A program made the position numbers and the translations under genes. Under the pieces are notes generated by a model. The model was given only the letters and a program-made list of their open reading frames with translations, was not told the DNA's origin and made no database searches. From Marthasterias glacialis (Eukaryota > Echinodermata > Asteroidea > Forcipulatida > Asteriidae), in assembly GCA_911728455.2 (NCBI GenBank), contig OU452232.1, forward strand, positions 3,294,501-3,358,500: 64,000 bases of DNA, read 5' to 3'. Shown in pieces: positions 1 through 11,068 of the stretch (positions are counted from its first letter, which is position 1; every line of letters begins with the position of its first letter).

Positions 1-863
1 TTTTTCTATGTTCCACCTACAACTGAAGTTCATCTTTGTCCACTCAACTCAATAAAAATAAACAAAGTAAACTTTCAGAACTTCTGAAATATCCAAGCAT
101 GACAAAAAGCTAAATAAACACCGAGAAAAAAAGAATGGGAAGACACAATCGACTTTCATTGCTTCCAGGGTTAGGCGTAAATTTAAAAAATTAATAAAAA
201 AAATATAAAAAAGGTGAGGTCGTTTGGATTAGGATTCAAACCAACAATGATTTACCATCGTACACGAAAATAAAGAAGAGTCACTCTTTTTCTTCTTAAG
301 CCCTAATCGTTTGGTGGAGATGGTAATTTTGGGTGTTTTTTTTTATTGGTTATAGTACTACACATTAGCATGCGCATCAGATGTGATAAAGCACTATATA
401 AGAACTGCGTGTTATTATTAAGATGCCCGCTCATCAACGAGAAAAGATCACCTTTGATTGAAGCGCGCATTGTACGTTAACTTTATATGGGTACATGATC
501 ATTTTGTGCAAAAGAAATAGTCGTTGGGTAATGGTGACAAGAGGCCGTCTTTAAGCTACATTTTGTATTATCAACTTATTACTACACAACAAATTTACAA
601 GGATAAGTACAATGTAAATAGTCAAATTAGATTTTGTTCAAGCTGATCTTTTAATAAACATTTTAAAAAACAAATTGCTTACTGAACCAAAAACATGCAG
701 TTTTGTTAGCACGACTAGCAACAGTAATAGACTGTTAGTGTTGCACGCATGGGACTACATCCTCCATTATCTGTTGTACTAATCAAAAATGCTAAGTTTT
801 TTTTTTCTTTCTTTTTTTACAAAATCAAAGTAAAAAGCAAAAAATGAAATATGCAAAACTTAC
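1..863. other. AT-rich non-coding flank
   Basis: I see no convincing gene, RNA or mobile-element end here. The stretch is AT-rich with short A- and T-runs (for example the T-rich run near 796-820) and no long open frame. It lies on the downstream side of the minus-strand candidate exon at 864-961, so its upper part would be intron of that gene if the exon is real. Confidence 0.5.
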
Positions 864-961
864 CCTCAAAACCAAATGCAGGCAAGAACTGTTGGTGTAT
901 GTATCTTAACTGATCCCAGGTTCGTAGTCCAATGCTGTTGTAGTCCACAGATCTCAGGCTG
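864..961 (-). CDS. candidate internal exon, gene unknown
   Basis: Read on the minus strand, a 98-nt open segment is bounded by a pyrimidine-rich acceptor (CTCCACCGTCTCACTCAG, ending at 962) and a strong donor (GAGG then GTAAGT, 863-858). One frame is open throughout and looks protein-like, including YNSIGLRTWDQLRYIHQQF followed by LPAFGFEG. It enters after two bases of a codon and leaves after one. I do not recognise the family. Other donor-like sites on the same strand (1168, 1232, 1634, 4624) suggest a minus-strand gene crossing the first 5 kb, but I could not join exons with matching phases. Chance is not excluded for so short a segment. Confidence 0.4.
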
Positions 962-1162
962 CTGAGTGAGACGGTGGAGTTCACTCATATGAACAAATAA
1001 CTCTTGTACTTCACAAACCTTACAGGTACACCCTCAGAATGAATACACAGATACAGAAAGTTATCACCACATCATACAAAATCAACTGATCAAAACGTTA
1101 CATTGACAAAGGTAAAGAATGGCATTATTAACACCAACGTCACATGTGGCTACTGATCCCAT

Positions 1163-1333
1163 ACTCACCTTCAGCAAAGGAGTGGAACTAAACACGGAAC
1201 CATGGCTCCATGGCCGACTCACTCTGACTTACCTCCATTCAGCCGAAATACAATGAATGAACAATGGTGGAAGCCTCTAGACGCCTCAATAATTGGATCT
1301 TACAAACAAATTGCCTCTCAATGGCCAGAAAAT
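1163..1333 (-). other. cluster of splice-donor-like sites, possible start exon
   Basis: Two minus-strand donor consensus sites lie here: AAG then GTGAGT (boundary 1169/1168) and ATGGAG then GTAAGT (boundary 1233/1232). The second places an ATG (1238-1236) just before the donor, so the segment above it could be a 5' leader exon ending in two codons. A competing plus-strand reading has an acceptor-like CTCCATTCAG at about 1242 and a donor-like GTGAGT at 1334. The two cannot both be right, and no homology is visible to me. Confidence 0.2.
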
Positions 1334-1634
1334 GTGAGTAAAATCAAGACCTTTTTTGTCCTTGTGTGGGAGAAACGACACATTCAGAAGCATGTGTGTC
1401 ATCTGTGCAGGCTTCATATATGAATGACCATGCGATCTTTGATCGGGTGGTCCGAAATTACACATGTACATAATGGCGTCTGAAAACAGCTTCCGTTTCC
1501 GGAAATGGTAATCATTCGCCGGTCTACGCATCATCCGGTGTTAACTGGTCAAGCACTAAATGCTTTTAGTAAAATGTAGTGCCAGTGTTTTCTCACATTA
1601 GACAATTCTAAGCCACTCATTGATTCAAACTCAC

Positions 1635-1722
1635 CTGACAAAACATAGGAAGGAACGCCAGTGTTGCTGAGGATTCAGAAAACCATGTGGATCGTTTCAT
1701 ATTTGACAACGGTTGGCTGTCG
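1635..1722 (-). CDS. weak candidate internal exon, gene unknown
   Basis: A strong minus-strand donor (CAG then GTGAGT, boundary 1635/1634) closes an 88-nt segment with a moderate acceptor (TTCCAACTCATGAATTAG, ending at 1723). One frame is open for 29 codons and contains TWFSESSATLAFLPMFCQ directly before the donor, leaving in phase 0. It does not connect in phase to the 864-961 exon without a further exon. Short length and an average acceptor keep this weak. Confidence 0.22.
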
Positions 1723-3166
1723 CTAATTCATGAGTTGGAAACAAGAATACTATGGCCATGGGTCTCATTACCTGCAATTAAAAAGTGGAAATCTTGTTCT
1801 AAAAAATACTCAATTTGGGCGACTGGCTTTGTATCGGCCCTAGAGCGGCCCCCGGTTGCATCCATGTTGAAGGTTCACTCTACACCCTGCGCATTGAGCA
1901 TCTGCATCCCTTTACGACACCCTCATTCTCCTGGACAATAACAAAATTGATAATTTATCAAACTTTTTAAGCCATACTCTCTACATTTCAACAAAAACTT
2001 AGGCCTACACTGCTGCGACGCTTTATGAGTCTCCTGGAAAATGCACAAGCACAACCTACTACATGGGTGGAATAATAAACAGCATTCTACAATCCCGCCC
2101 AACATGCTTGGGCCACTGTGAAAGGAAATAATAACAGTCATTTTTTGAAGGAGGGCAAACGGTGGGGCCACAGCTACGGCAACGTCAATTAAAATTGCCT
2201 GATTGTAGCAAATTTCACAGTGCCCAGAGGTTGACAGGGGTTAAGCGGGGGGCAAAATGTTCGGAAGGAGGGGGAAGCTGACCTCCTTTAGCACCCCCTA
2301 CCCCGGCTTTGTCATTGTAAATCGATACTGTTAACCATTGTTGGAGCGCGCTATGGTGAAGTTGTCATTACTTGTGTTTGGTCTTTGCTTTAAAGTGAAG
2401 AGAAAACATCCTTTATGGAGTTTCTGGGGTTGGCGTCAGTTCAAAACAGGGTTAACCTTATCGGCAGCAGGCTATTATTGGAAAGGAAACCAATAAAGGA
2501 GACCATAAGTCCATGTCAACGATGTTGGAGCAGCCATGATGGTGGCTGTTGCACTGTACAGCGCGAGGGTGCTATGACTCGCCGTAATCTTGCGCTAGTC
2601 TTTTTCGTGTTGCTATGTGTGTGTATTCATTTGCCATGTATCGTCCGTCGCCAAACGCCCCTTTAGTCACTAAAATTGCAGGCTGGCCTTGGCCAGGGCG
2701 ACTGAATGTTGCCCGGTTGCAAACCATGTGGATAGTTTTACAGCGGCTGTTCCAAGTGTAATGCACGCAATTAGTCAGCACATCCAAGAACGTTTACCAC
2801 TGCTCGAAACCTTGACGTCACCACTTTCAGGTAAATGTCGCAAGAAGACTGCTGGAATAGAGACAGCGCAAGATTCTGACAAGTCATAGCGCCCTGGCGC
2901 TGAACAATGCAACAGAACAGACATGCACTTATATGCAGTACTTATATGCAGTACGGATATTTGGTATAAAATTCCACCAAAATAAGTCACTGTACCTCGG
3001 ATCTAATGTACTTGAGACACTTGCACAATAATAATTATAGAGATCATCGATGGAAATATTTTGACAAAAAAGTGTAAGTTTCGATTTTGAATTTGATGTC
3101 TGGTTTTAGAGGATTGGGTTCATTGGGCCAAGAAGCAAAATAGTCCAGCGTATTGGAACAATGTAC
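1723..3166. other. non-coding stretch with minor repeats
   Basis: No supportable gene is seen; open frames here are short and lack start or splice context. Small structures are a 14-base hairpin, AGCGCC-CT-GGCGCT (2888-2901), and a direct duplication of a 13-base word, CTTATATGCAGTA, at 2928-2940 and 2941-2953. The lower part is moderately GC-rich with several purine runs. It may be intron of the minus-strand candidate gene. Confidence 0.4.
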
Positions 3167-4210
3167 ACCCAGTAACTGGGGCGCTGAACTCCTTTTTCGA
3201 GATTTTTACATTATCGGTCGTACTAGCGCCCCAGTCCATGATGAGGAATGAAAATTTTGACAAAACAGATTTTTTATGAGTCAGTTATAAAATTGTCAAA
3301 ATTACAAAAAAAGACTCAACAGAATTGCTTGAAAATCGCCTACTGGCTTGACAAAGTAGTAATGATGAAATAAAATGAAATTAATTGTACTCATGATCAA
3401 TTTCGGTCCTCCAAATCGATGATTTTTAGCCCACTATTAAATTTGCTGTTAGAATTGCCATTTTGAACGTGTTACTCGACAACCGTTTCCTTAGCCTATG
3501 TGTACAAATGCTGCGAGCGAGGATTGCGTGTTCGCTGAGGCCCGGACTATCACATTGTTTTCCGTGCAGTCAACGCAGGATACCAGGCTGTGTAGCGCCA
3601 ACATTCACTGATGCCCAGACCTGTTTATTGATTTGCGCACTCAGTGCAGGCTACCAGCTGCATAGTCATGCTCCCCACACACACAGACAGCCGGCCCAGT
3701 GTGTACGGTTGTTGCACTACGCAGCTGGTATCCTGCAATGACTGCGCAAACCAATACACAGGTCAGGGCATCTGCGAACATTGGCGCTACACAATCTGGT
3801 ATCCTGCGTTGACTGCGCGGAAAACAACGTGATAGTCCGGGCCTCAGCGAACACTCAATCCTTGTTCGCAGCCTTTGTTCACATAAGGCAACAGTCGTTG
3901 AGTAACACGTTCAAAATGGCGATTCTAACAGCAAATTTGATAGTGGGCTAAAAATCATCGATTTGGAGGACCGAAATTGATCATGAGTACAACTAAATTC
4001 ATTTTATTTCATCATAATTACTTTGTCAAGCCAGTAAGCAATTTTCAAGCAATTCTGTTGAGTCTTTTTTCGTAATTTTGACAACTTTATAACTGATTCA
4101 AAAAAAAATCTGTTTCGTCAAAATTTTCCACTATATCACGGACTGGGGCGCTAGTACAACAAATAATGCCAAAATCTCAAAAAAGTAGTACAGTGCCCCA
4201 GTTACTGGGT
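3167..4210. mobile_element. foldback (long inverted repeat) element
   Basis: Left arm (about 3167-3668) and right arm (about 3714-4210) are reverse complements with scattered mismatches and small indels, around a spacer of roughly 45 bp that contains a short CA run. Each end carries the odd-length palindrome CCCAGT-A-ACTGGG or its complement, and the terminal block ACCCAGTAACTGGGGC recurs inverted as GCCCCAGTTACTGGGT. Inside the left arm the word ACTGGGGCGCT (from about 3174) is repeated inverted as AGCGCCCCAGT (about 3226-3236), so the arm end can itself fold. I found no clear target-site duplication. There is no transposase, so it is non-autonomous. Two short open frames inside it are by-products of the repeat. 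Confidence 0.85.
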
Positions 4211-4624
4211 CTACTAGGCACAATGTCTGGGCTAGGAACCTAACTAGGAACGTTGCTGGTCGAAAATCACGGTGGCCAAATCGATTGGATTGCAATGGTG
4301 CTAGGGCCAAGGACACAAAGTGAATTGGCCCTATTTGTGGGGATATACTCCTACCCATACCATAGAAACCCCCCCCCCCAACAACAACAACAATACCAGA
4401 CGGGTTATGTCAACTCTGCACAAGTACACTACATGTAATGTACTGTACTGTGCACATGTGAGTGTATGGCGCACAAACACTAACTAACAGTAACAACACT
4501 GTCTGTTACAGAATGACAAAGTTGTTCAGTCTTGAATAAAACAAATCATTGTAGTAACACAAAACTATAAACCTTTAACAAAAGTCATTTATACCTGTAC
4601 ATTTCCATTGCATTGTTTACTCAC
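4211..4624. other. non-coding stretch with simple repeat
   Basis: Intervening DNA between the foldback element and the candidate exon at 4625. It contains a C-run followed by CAA triplets (4369-4394). No gene is supported. Confidence 0.45.
4369..4394. repeat. C-run plus (CAA)n microsatellite
   Basis: Eleven consecutive C residues (4369-4379) are followed by several CAA/ACA triplets. This is a simple sequence tract, seen directly. Confidence 0.9.
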
Positions 4625-4731
4625 CTCAACAATTTTCAGTTCCAGACACTTAAGACGTTTCTGTAAACGTCTACTTCGTAAACTCCCAGGCAAAGATTGT
4701 TTATAACATTCTTCATGGACAACAGAGGGCG
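4625..4731 (-). CDS. candidate internal exon, basic helical segment, gene unknown
   Basis: This is the best exon signal in the window. On the minus strand an excellent acceptor (GTTTCTTTTTTTCTTAG, ending at 4732) opens a 107-nt segment closed by a consensus donor (GAG then GTGAGT, boundary 4625/4624). One frame is open throughout, entering after one base of a codon and leaving in phase 0. It includes VVHEECYKQSLPGSLRSRR followed by LQKRLKCLELKIVE, a basic, leucine-spaced stretch that could be helical or coiled-coil. I do not recognise the protein. It may be an upstream exon of the same minus-strand gene as 864-961, but joining exons were not resolved. Confidence 0.45.
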
Positions 4732-5391
4732 CTAAGAAAAAAAGAAACTTATTTTCACGCCTGTAGGCCAAAAACAGACAAGAAGGATGTTATTTAGAAT
4801 TCTCTCTGCACAGAAAAAAAGGACAATCCTTTGATCGGGCAACTTTTTCATTTTGTTTATGTTTATGAGTGCATCCAGGTTATAACTGCATTCTCACGAT
4901 AATTTTTTGTGGTCCAGACAAATTACCCTCACAGCCTCGATTTGTTTACGTTGTTTTCAATGTAGAGAAGCAAGATTGTGGTGGTATATTGAAATACCAA
5001 CAAAATAATGATTTAACTTCTTGGTGACTCGACTTAGTGTTTGAAGGGTCGTTAGTGTACTGACGATTTAGTTTTGATTTAAAAGGAACAAACGGTTATT
5101 GGTTATAGGCCTACGTGAATCAAAAACAGACACGCACTGTGCAGTGTACACAAAATGGATTATTTGTCATACGTTTGTATCACTGAGCATCCACATACGC
5201 CTTCCCTGGGAGGAACCTCCAAAACGAGGTTGAGAGGTAAAATTGTTGGCCACTGCAAACAATCATGAATAACTCAGGGGCTGGGTGACATAAATAACTA
5301 AAGCCAAATGTCTTGAGGGATTACTAGTACAGAAAGACGATCCAAGCGTCGAGGATTTACCCGGCGCATATCCATACACGGAGCTTATTAA
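4732..5391. other. non-coding stretch, nothing recognised
   Basis: AT-rich sequence between the candidate exon and the MITE. The first part would be the 3' part of the intron upstream of exon 4625-4731, including its pyrimidine tract on the minus strand. I see no repeat family or RNA gene. Confidence 0.4.
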
Positions 5392-5779
5392 AGGCAAAGT
5401 ATACCTTTGGTTTTTGGAACCGTACGTTTGCCTTAATGCTATATAATTGTAGATGTATACCATAAAACTAACCTGTGTAAACTTCATTTCAAAAGGTAGC
5501 AGCGTTTTTGAGATATCGCCAAAAATCCGGAGCGGTTGCGTTCACGCAGAAGAAGTATCCGTCATTGGAATACACATTGTGAGAAGCGTTACGGCCATAA
5601 CGCTTCTCAGATTCAAATTTTTGGGGGATAAAAAGTGATGTATTTTTCCATAACTGCAGTACTTCGAAGTGAAACGTTTCTCAAAACGCATTATACTATC
5701 CAAAGCTGCTGTACTTCTTACCAAGTAAGTTTTTATTGCCAAAAATTTTCAGAGTCATTACCAAACGTATCCAATGCCT
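5392..5779. mobile_element. TTAA-flanked MITE (piggyBac-like, non-autonomous)
   Basis: A 388-bp element is flanked on both sides by TTAA (5388-5391 and 5780-5783), the target duplication typical of the piggyBac superfamily. Terminal inverted repeats are AGGCAAAGTATACCTTTGGT on the left and, read from the right, AGGCATTGGATACGTTTGGT (16 of 20 identical). The interior has no transposase frame. A strong hairpin, GAGAAGCGTTA-CGGCCA-TAACGCTTCTC, lies at 5581-5608. From memory the right end resembles a repeat common in sea star and sea urchin sequence; this could not be checked here. Confidence 0.75.
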
Positions 5780-5783
5780 TTAA

Positions 5784-6207
5784 AATGTTAACGTAGAAAA
5801 ATAATTGTTTGAGTACCCGAGGATAAACAATCATCACCACTGGCTTTGTAACAGGTTTTTGTGTAGCTTGCCTTCAGACTGCCTCAAAGTAAAACCTTGA
5901 CACTTGGCAAAGGTCAGTGTAAACGCGTCAGGTTTCAAACCCATTATTGTCAATATAATTTCTTTTTTTTTAAATGAAGTAAATAAAAAATCTATATGAG
6001 CGAGCACATCCTGTTTATCAATGGGCCAGATCTATGTAGTCAGGGTTTAAATCAAGCTTATGCATAACCGCCAAGACCATTTGGAGAATTTCTACTGATT
6101 ATGGGGTTTTTAACATGTAGCAAGCGGTTCATTGTAAGTAAATATCTATAGACCACAACAGTGTGTTAAAAATACATTACTTTCACAGTGAGGCAAGGCA
6201 TACCATT
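5784..6207. other. non-coding flank of the satellite array
   Basis: AT-rich unique-looking sequence up to the left edge of the satellite. Homology to the satellite starts abruptly at ACAGGTAGG (6208), in the middle of a unit, with no A-tract or mobile-element end at the junction. Confidence 0.45.
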
Positions 6208-7843
6208 ACAGGTAGGATGCCAGGGACCGTGGAGTGAGGACACCTCGAACATGTTCAGTGCATACGGCATTGCTCTGTGTACGTCAACAATAGCCAAGGC
6301 CGGTACGTGTGTGCTGGACTGAAGCCAGCAAAAAAATAAAAAAAAAAAAAAAAACGCCGAAAAAAGAAGTCGGCAGCGCCATGGCCAATAACTCCAGAAA
6401 TAATGGAGCTAGAGAGAAATTTCTTGTACCTGCAGGTAGCTGCCATAATCCTGCATCCGAACATTGGGTTTTCCCGGCCACCCAAGGCCATCTTCCGCCT
6501 TGAAACCACCAGAGAACGGGGCTGCTCCGAATGCACTTCAAACACCTGTCTAATGGCACTTTTGTACACGAAGCTGTAACAGAGTGAAAACAAGACTTAG
6601 CAACGGTTTTATCTCCCAAAGTATTGGCGGAAAACTGACAAGTCTGACACTGTTGGAAAGCCCTGCTCATGGGCTTTCCGGAAATGCCGGTTTTGGGGTT
6701 GTGGAATAAACAGGTAGGATGCCAGGGACCGCGGAGTGAGGACACCCCGAACATGTTCAGTGCATACGGCCATGCTCTGTGTACGTCAACAATAGCCAAG
6801 GCCGGTACGTGTGTGCTGGACTGAAGCCAGCAAAAAAAAAAAAAAAAACGCCGAAAAAAGAAGTCGGCAGCGCCATGGCCAATAACTCCAGAAATAATCG
6901 GGCTAGAGAGAAATTTCTTGTACCTGCAGGTAGCTGCCATAGTCCTGCATCCGAAAATCCGGTTTTCCCGGCCGGCCAAGGCCATCTTCCGCCTTGAAAC
7001 TACCAGAGAACGGGGCTGCTCCGAATGCGCTTCAAACACCTGTCTAATGGCACTTTTGTACACGAAGCTGTAACAGAGTGAAAACAAGACTAAGCAACGG
7101 CTCTATCTCCTAAAGTATTGGCGGAAAACTGACAAGTCTAACACTGTTGGAAAGCCCTGCTCATGGGCTTTCCGAAAATGCCGGTCTTGGGGTTGTGGAA
7201 TAAACAGGTAGGATGCCAGGGACCGCGGAGTGAGGACACCCCGAACATGTTCAGTGCATACGGCCATGCTCTGTGTACGTCAACACTAGCCAAAGCCGGT
7301 ACGTGTGTGCTGGACTGAAGCCAGCCCAAAAAAAAAAAAAAAAAAAAAACGCCGAAAAAGAAGTCGGCAGTGCCATGGCCAATAACTCCAGAAATAATGG
7401 GGCTAGAGAGAAATTTCTTGTACCTGCAGGTAGCTGCCATAGTCCTTCATCCGAAAATCCGGTTTTCCCGGCCAGCCAAGGCCATCTTCCGCCTTGAAAC
7501 TACCCGAGAACGGGGCTGCTCCGAATGCGCTTCAAACACCTGTCTAATGGCACTTTTGTACACGAAGCTGTAACAGAGTGAAAACAAGACTTAGCAACGG
7601 CTCTATCTCCCAAAGTATTGGCGGAAAACTGACAAGTCTGACACTGTTGAAAAGCCCTGCTCATGGGCGTTCCGAAAATGCCGGTTTTGGGGTTGTGGGA
7701 TAAACAGGGAGGATGCCAGGGACCGCGGAGTGAGGACACCCCGAACATGTTCAGTGCATACGGCCATGCTCTGTGTACGTCAACAATAGCCAAGGCCGGT
7801 ACGTGTGTGCTGGACTGAAGCCAGCAAAAAAAAAAAAAAAAAA
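6208..7843 (+). repeat. satellite array block 1 (about 500-bp unit, about 3.3 copies)
   Basis: Head-to-tail units with the same core as the later blocks. The block begins mid-unit and ends in the A-tract of its last unit, where element 1 starts. The first full unit has private variants (CACCTCGAACATG, GCATTGCTCTG, CTTCAAACACC preceded by GCA) that recur in the unit starting near 12480, so the edge unit belongs to a type also present inside the array. A-tracts here are interrupted (A7-T-A-run at about 6331) or CCC-started (about 7327), useful as unit fingerprints. Confidence 0.95.
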
Positions 7844-8109
7844 CTAGACATGAATTTTTGTTCCAAGAACAAAAACTGGGTGTTCGGATAGAGTTGTTAT
7901 TTGATGTAAATAAAGTTCACACAACTAAAATAATTTGAAAATACATGTAGAAACATGAAATATTGCTTTATGAAATAATATCTGATTAGGACTTCAAGAA
8001 CATCAGTCATGTTCCTACATTTATTTACCTTTAAATGAGAACAATGAAGGACCTCCCCTAACGTTAGTTTTGGGTGAGAGAATCTTGTTCCTACATCTAA
8101 CCATTTTTA

Positions 8110-9080
8110 AATGAGGAGCTACTTCCGGTTTGACCGGAATTAGAGGTCAAAGAGGTCAAGCAATGTACAACAGAGAAGGGTCTTCCTTAACCTTGGTAAT
8201 TGGTGAAAGAATCTTGTTCCTAGCTCTTAGCATTTTTAAATGAAGAACTACTTCTGGTTTGGCCGGAATAGAGGTCACAAAGGTCATTGAATGTTTCACA
8301 AAGAAAGGCCTTCCCTTAGTTTGATATTTCTAGGAAAAATCATGTTCCTACTTCTATTTACTTTTAAATGAGGGGCTACTTCCGGTTCGACCGGAAGTAG
8401 AGGTCAAAGGGGTCAAACAATGTGCAAGGGAAGTATGTCTTCCATATCCTTGGTAATGGAGAAAAAATCATGTTCCAAGCACTTAGCATTATTCTAATGA
8501 GGAGCTACTTTCTGCTTCACTGGAAGTAGAGGTCATAGAGGTCACGCAAAGTGCAACAGAGAAAGGTCATCCCCTACCTTGGTATTACATGAAATAATCA
8601 TGTTCCTAGCTCTAACCATTTTTAAATAAAGAGCTACTTCCGGTTTGACCGGAAGTAGAGGTCAGAACGGTCACACAATGTAACAGAGAAGGATCCTCCC
8701 TAACCTTGGTATTTGGTGAAAGAATCATGTTCCTAGCTCTTACCATTTTATAATAAAGAGCTACTTCCGGTTTGACCGGAAGTACAGGTCAGAAAGGTCA
8801 CGCAATGTGCAACAGAGAAGGATCATCCCTAACCTTGGTATTTGGTGAAAGAATCATGTTCCTAGCTCTTACCATTTTTAAATAAAGAGCTACTTCCGGT
8901 TTGACCGGAAGTAGAGGTCACAAAGGTCACGCAATGTGCAACAGAGAAGGATCCTCCTTAACCTTTGTACTTGGTGAAAGAATTGTTCCTACCTCTGACA
9001 ACTTTTGAATGAGGAGCTACTTCCGGTTTTTCCGGAAGTAGAGGTCACAAAGGTCACGCAATGTGCAACATAGGACATTC
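8110..9080 (+). repeat. minisatellite core of element 1, about 8 monomers of 123-130 bp
   Basis: Each monomer carries an inverted pair CTTCCGG / CCGGAAG, then AGAGGTCA and a second GGTCA half-site, then a spacer ending in words like ATCATGTTCCTA and TTTTTAAAT. Palindromes fall near 8124, 8247, 8377, 8506, 8635, 8762, 8891 and 9019. Monomers near 8635, 8762 and 8891 are most alike; outer ones are more diverged (for example the pair near 8506 is decayed). The GGTCA spacing is AGGTCA-N4-GGTCA-like, so the monomers are candidate factor-binding arrays. Confidence 0.85.
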
Positions 9081-9321
9081 CCTAACCTACAATCTGATGT
9101 AAGATTTGTGATCATAATTATAATAAAAACATCTTAAATTATGAATTTTTGAATATTTGAACTTCCGGTTTGAACCGGAAGACAAGGTCAAATTGGGGTC
9201 ATGTATGTAAAGCTATTACGCATTTTTGAATGACCTTTCAGATGATGTATAGACTGCAAAAATTCATTGTGTACTTCAGGAGTTATGATTTTTTGAAATA
9301 ATAAACTTTGATTTAATAAAA

Positions 9322-10612
9322 ATGAATATGAAAATAATTAAAAAGAGCTTTATCATATGTATTTCTTGGGGACTTCCGGTTTGGGCAGGAAGCGAGGTCA
9401 ACTCAGGTCACTAAGAACTATAAAGAACCGCATACATTTATTGTAAGTCGACTCCTGGAGGAAAAACAAGTTACCTTTTTGATTTTAACTGCCAGGAAAA
9501 ACAATGTTTTCGTGCTTTACAAAGTGTTCCTTTTCCACGCAGTGCAATTGGCTGCCGCCAGGTTGTGTGTTCAAAATACTATTCATATTGCCTTTTATCA
9601 AAACATTAACCCTTGCTGCCCTCTGTTTTGTTCGGCATCTATGCGGTGTCAATAAACAAAAGTGTGTATTGCTAGTTGTAACGTTGTAACGTTGATGGCG
9701 CTATATCAAATTAACGGTCCCATTCTGTACAGTCAATCTGACATTTGACAGATTCAAATTCTGAGCTCATTGTATTAAAAAGTTCCAAAGTTTTATAAAA
9801 ACTACCCCACTTTGATAAACATCACAAACACAAGTGTGCACGGCTAAAGAAATACACGGACATTTAGAGAAGCGATGACTTTACTTTTTAATTTTCATTT
9901 TTGAACAGTTTTACTCAGCGTATCCCGACAACAACTCTCGCAGGGGTAAAGAGTCTCTGGCCCCGCTGTTGCACACTTGTGACTATCGTACGTAAGCACG
10001 TACGTGATCGGTATACGAAAGACGATCATTTTGTCAATTGCATTTTCTCCATAATTATACATCAAACAACTCACGTGAGCATGTGATCGTCTCAGTAAAG
10101 TCTCCTCTTCCTCTCCCTGTCACAATTAAGCCACCAGAATGACATAAAGGGAAACATTTCCACACTGAACTTGGCATCACTTAACAGTTTTTCTTTGCGT
10201 CGCCATTATTACACACACACACACACACAACTTAACAACACACCGCAAAGTTCGATGAACTGTGACAAGACCTGACTTGTTGCGTGTATGTAAAACACAG
10301 CATGCTGTAAAAGCCTATAGTGCAGACGCACGAGGTGCAATACAGTAAGGTAACCGTACAGACTCTATCGGCGATCGCGCTAAAAACGGCACTTTTCACC
10401 TTAATTTAACTTCGTAATGCAACGGCCAATTTTGTTCAAATTTCACAATTAGGTTTTTATAGTCGTTATCTATTACTAAAAAATTCAACATGTAGTTTGC
10501 TTAGAAAAGTTTGAAATAAAAAAAATTCTTATTTTTAAACTCGTCGTCGTAACAAACTGTAACATTTGATGACGTTGTCAATGTTATATTTTCAAAGGTC
10601 ATAAACTACATT
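9322..10612. repeat. 1.3-kb cargo segment, copy A (paired with 27565-28894)
   Basis: This segment is collinear and highly similar to 27565-28894 in element 3 and is flanked in both places by core-motif sequence. It holds a GGACTTCCGGTTTGGGCAGG variant near its left side, a short open frame, a CA microsatellite and non-repetitive sequence unlike the rest of the element. It looks like host DNA carried by the family. On the minus strand an ATG (10206-10204) in good context (AATAATGGCG) opens MATQRKT; the donor present in the other copy is changed here. Confidence 0.75.
10211..10229. repeat. (CA)n microsatellite
   Basis: Nine CA dinucleotides in the cargo of element 1, at the place corresponding to the longer CA tract at 28477-28504 in element 3. 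Length differs between copies, as expected for a slippage-prone tract. Confidence 0.9.
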
Positions 10613-10994
10613 TTATTTCGTACACTGAAACCATGTCCAAATTCTGTTTCATATTGACTCCACAACTTAAATTGTGACTTTTTAAGCATTTTTTGCTTCA
10701 ACTTCCAGTTTGAACCGGAAGACAAGGTCAAATTGGGGTCATCTCTGTGAGACATATAATTATTTTTTAAAGACCTTTCCGATGATGTATAGATTGTAAA
10801 ATTCCATTGTGTACTTTAGGAGTTATGATTTTTTTAAATAATAAACTTTGATTTAACGTAATTCGACACCCGATGACGTCATCATGACGTCACTCAAACG
10901 GTTTCGTGTCCTAATGAGTATCTAACTATGTGTGAAGTTTCAAGTTCATACAAGCTTAGGAAGTGTGCTTCTGATAGCGGACAATCTTCAGGCA

Positions 10995-10997
<3 letters not shown>

Positions 10998-11025
<28 letters not shown>

Positions 11026-11068
11026 AAGAAGAAGAAGAAGAAGAAGGAGAAGTAAAAAAAAAAAAAAC
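10998..11068 (+). repeat. (GAA)n microsatellite and A-run of element 1
   Basis: About sixteen AAG/GAA triplets followed by GGAGAAGT and an A-run precede the 3' hairpin. A purine microsatellite just inside the 3' hairpin is a shared trait of the family; in elements 2 and 3 the same position is occupied by pure A-runs (26572-26597, 29780-29814). Confidence 0.9.

Noticed and set aside
1202-1423. Plus-strand frame with an acceptor-like and a donor-like site (about 1242 and 1334)
   Set aside because: The same interval carries stronger minus-strand donor sites, and the peptide is not recognisable; evidence is too balanced to call a plus-strand exon.
3463-3832. Two open frames inside the foldback element
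   Set aside because: They lie across inverted arms and spacer, are short, and are explained by the inverted repeat.
9504-9689. Short open frame in cargo copy A, similar to one at 27747-27962
   Set aside because: The two copies differ mostly by amino-acid-changing substitutions and have different ends, so there is no sign of protein constraint.
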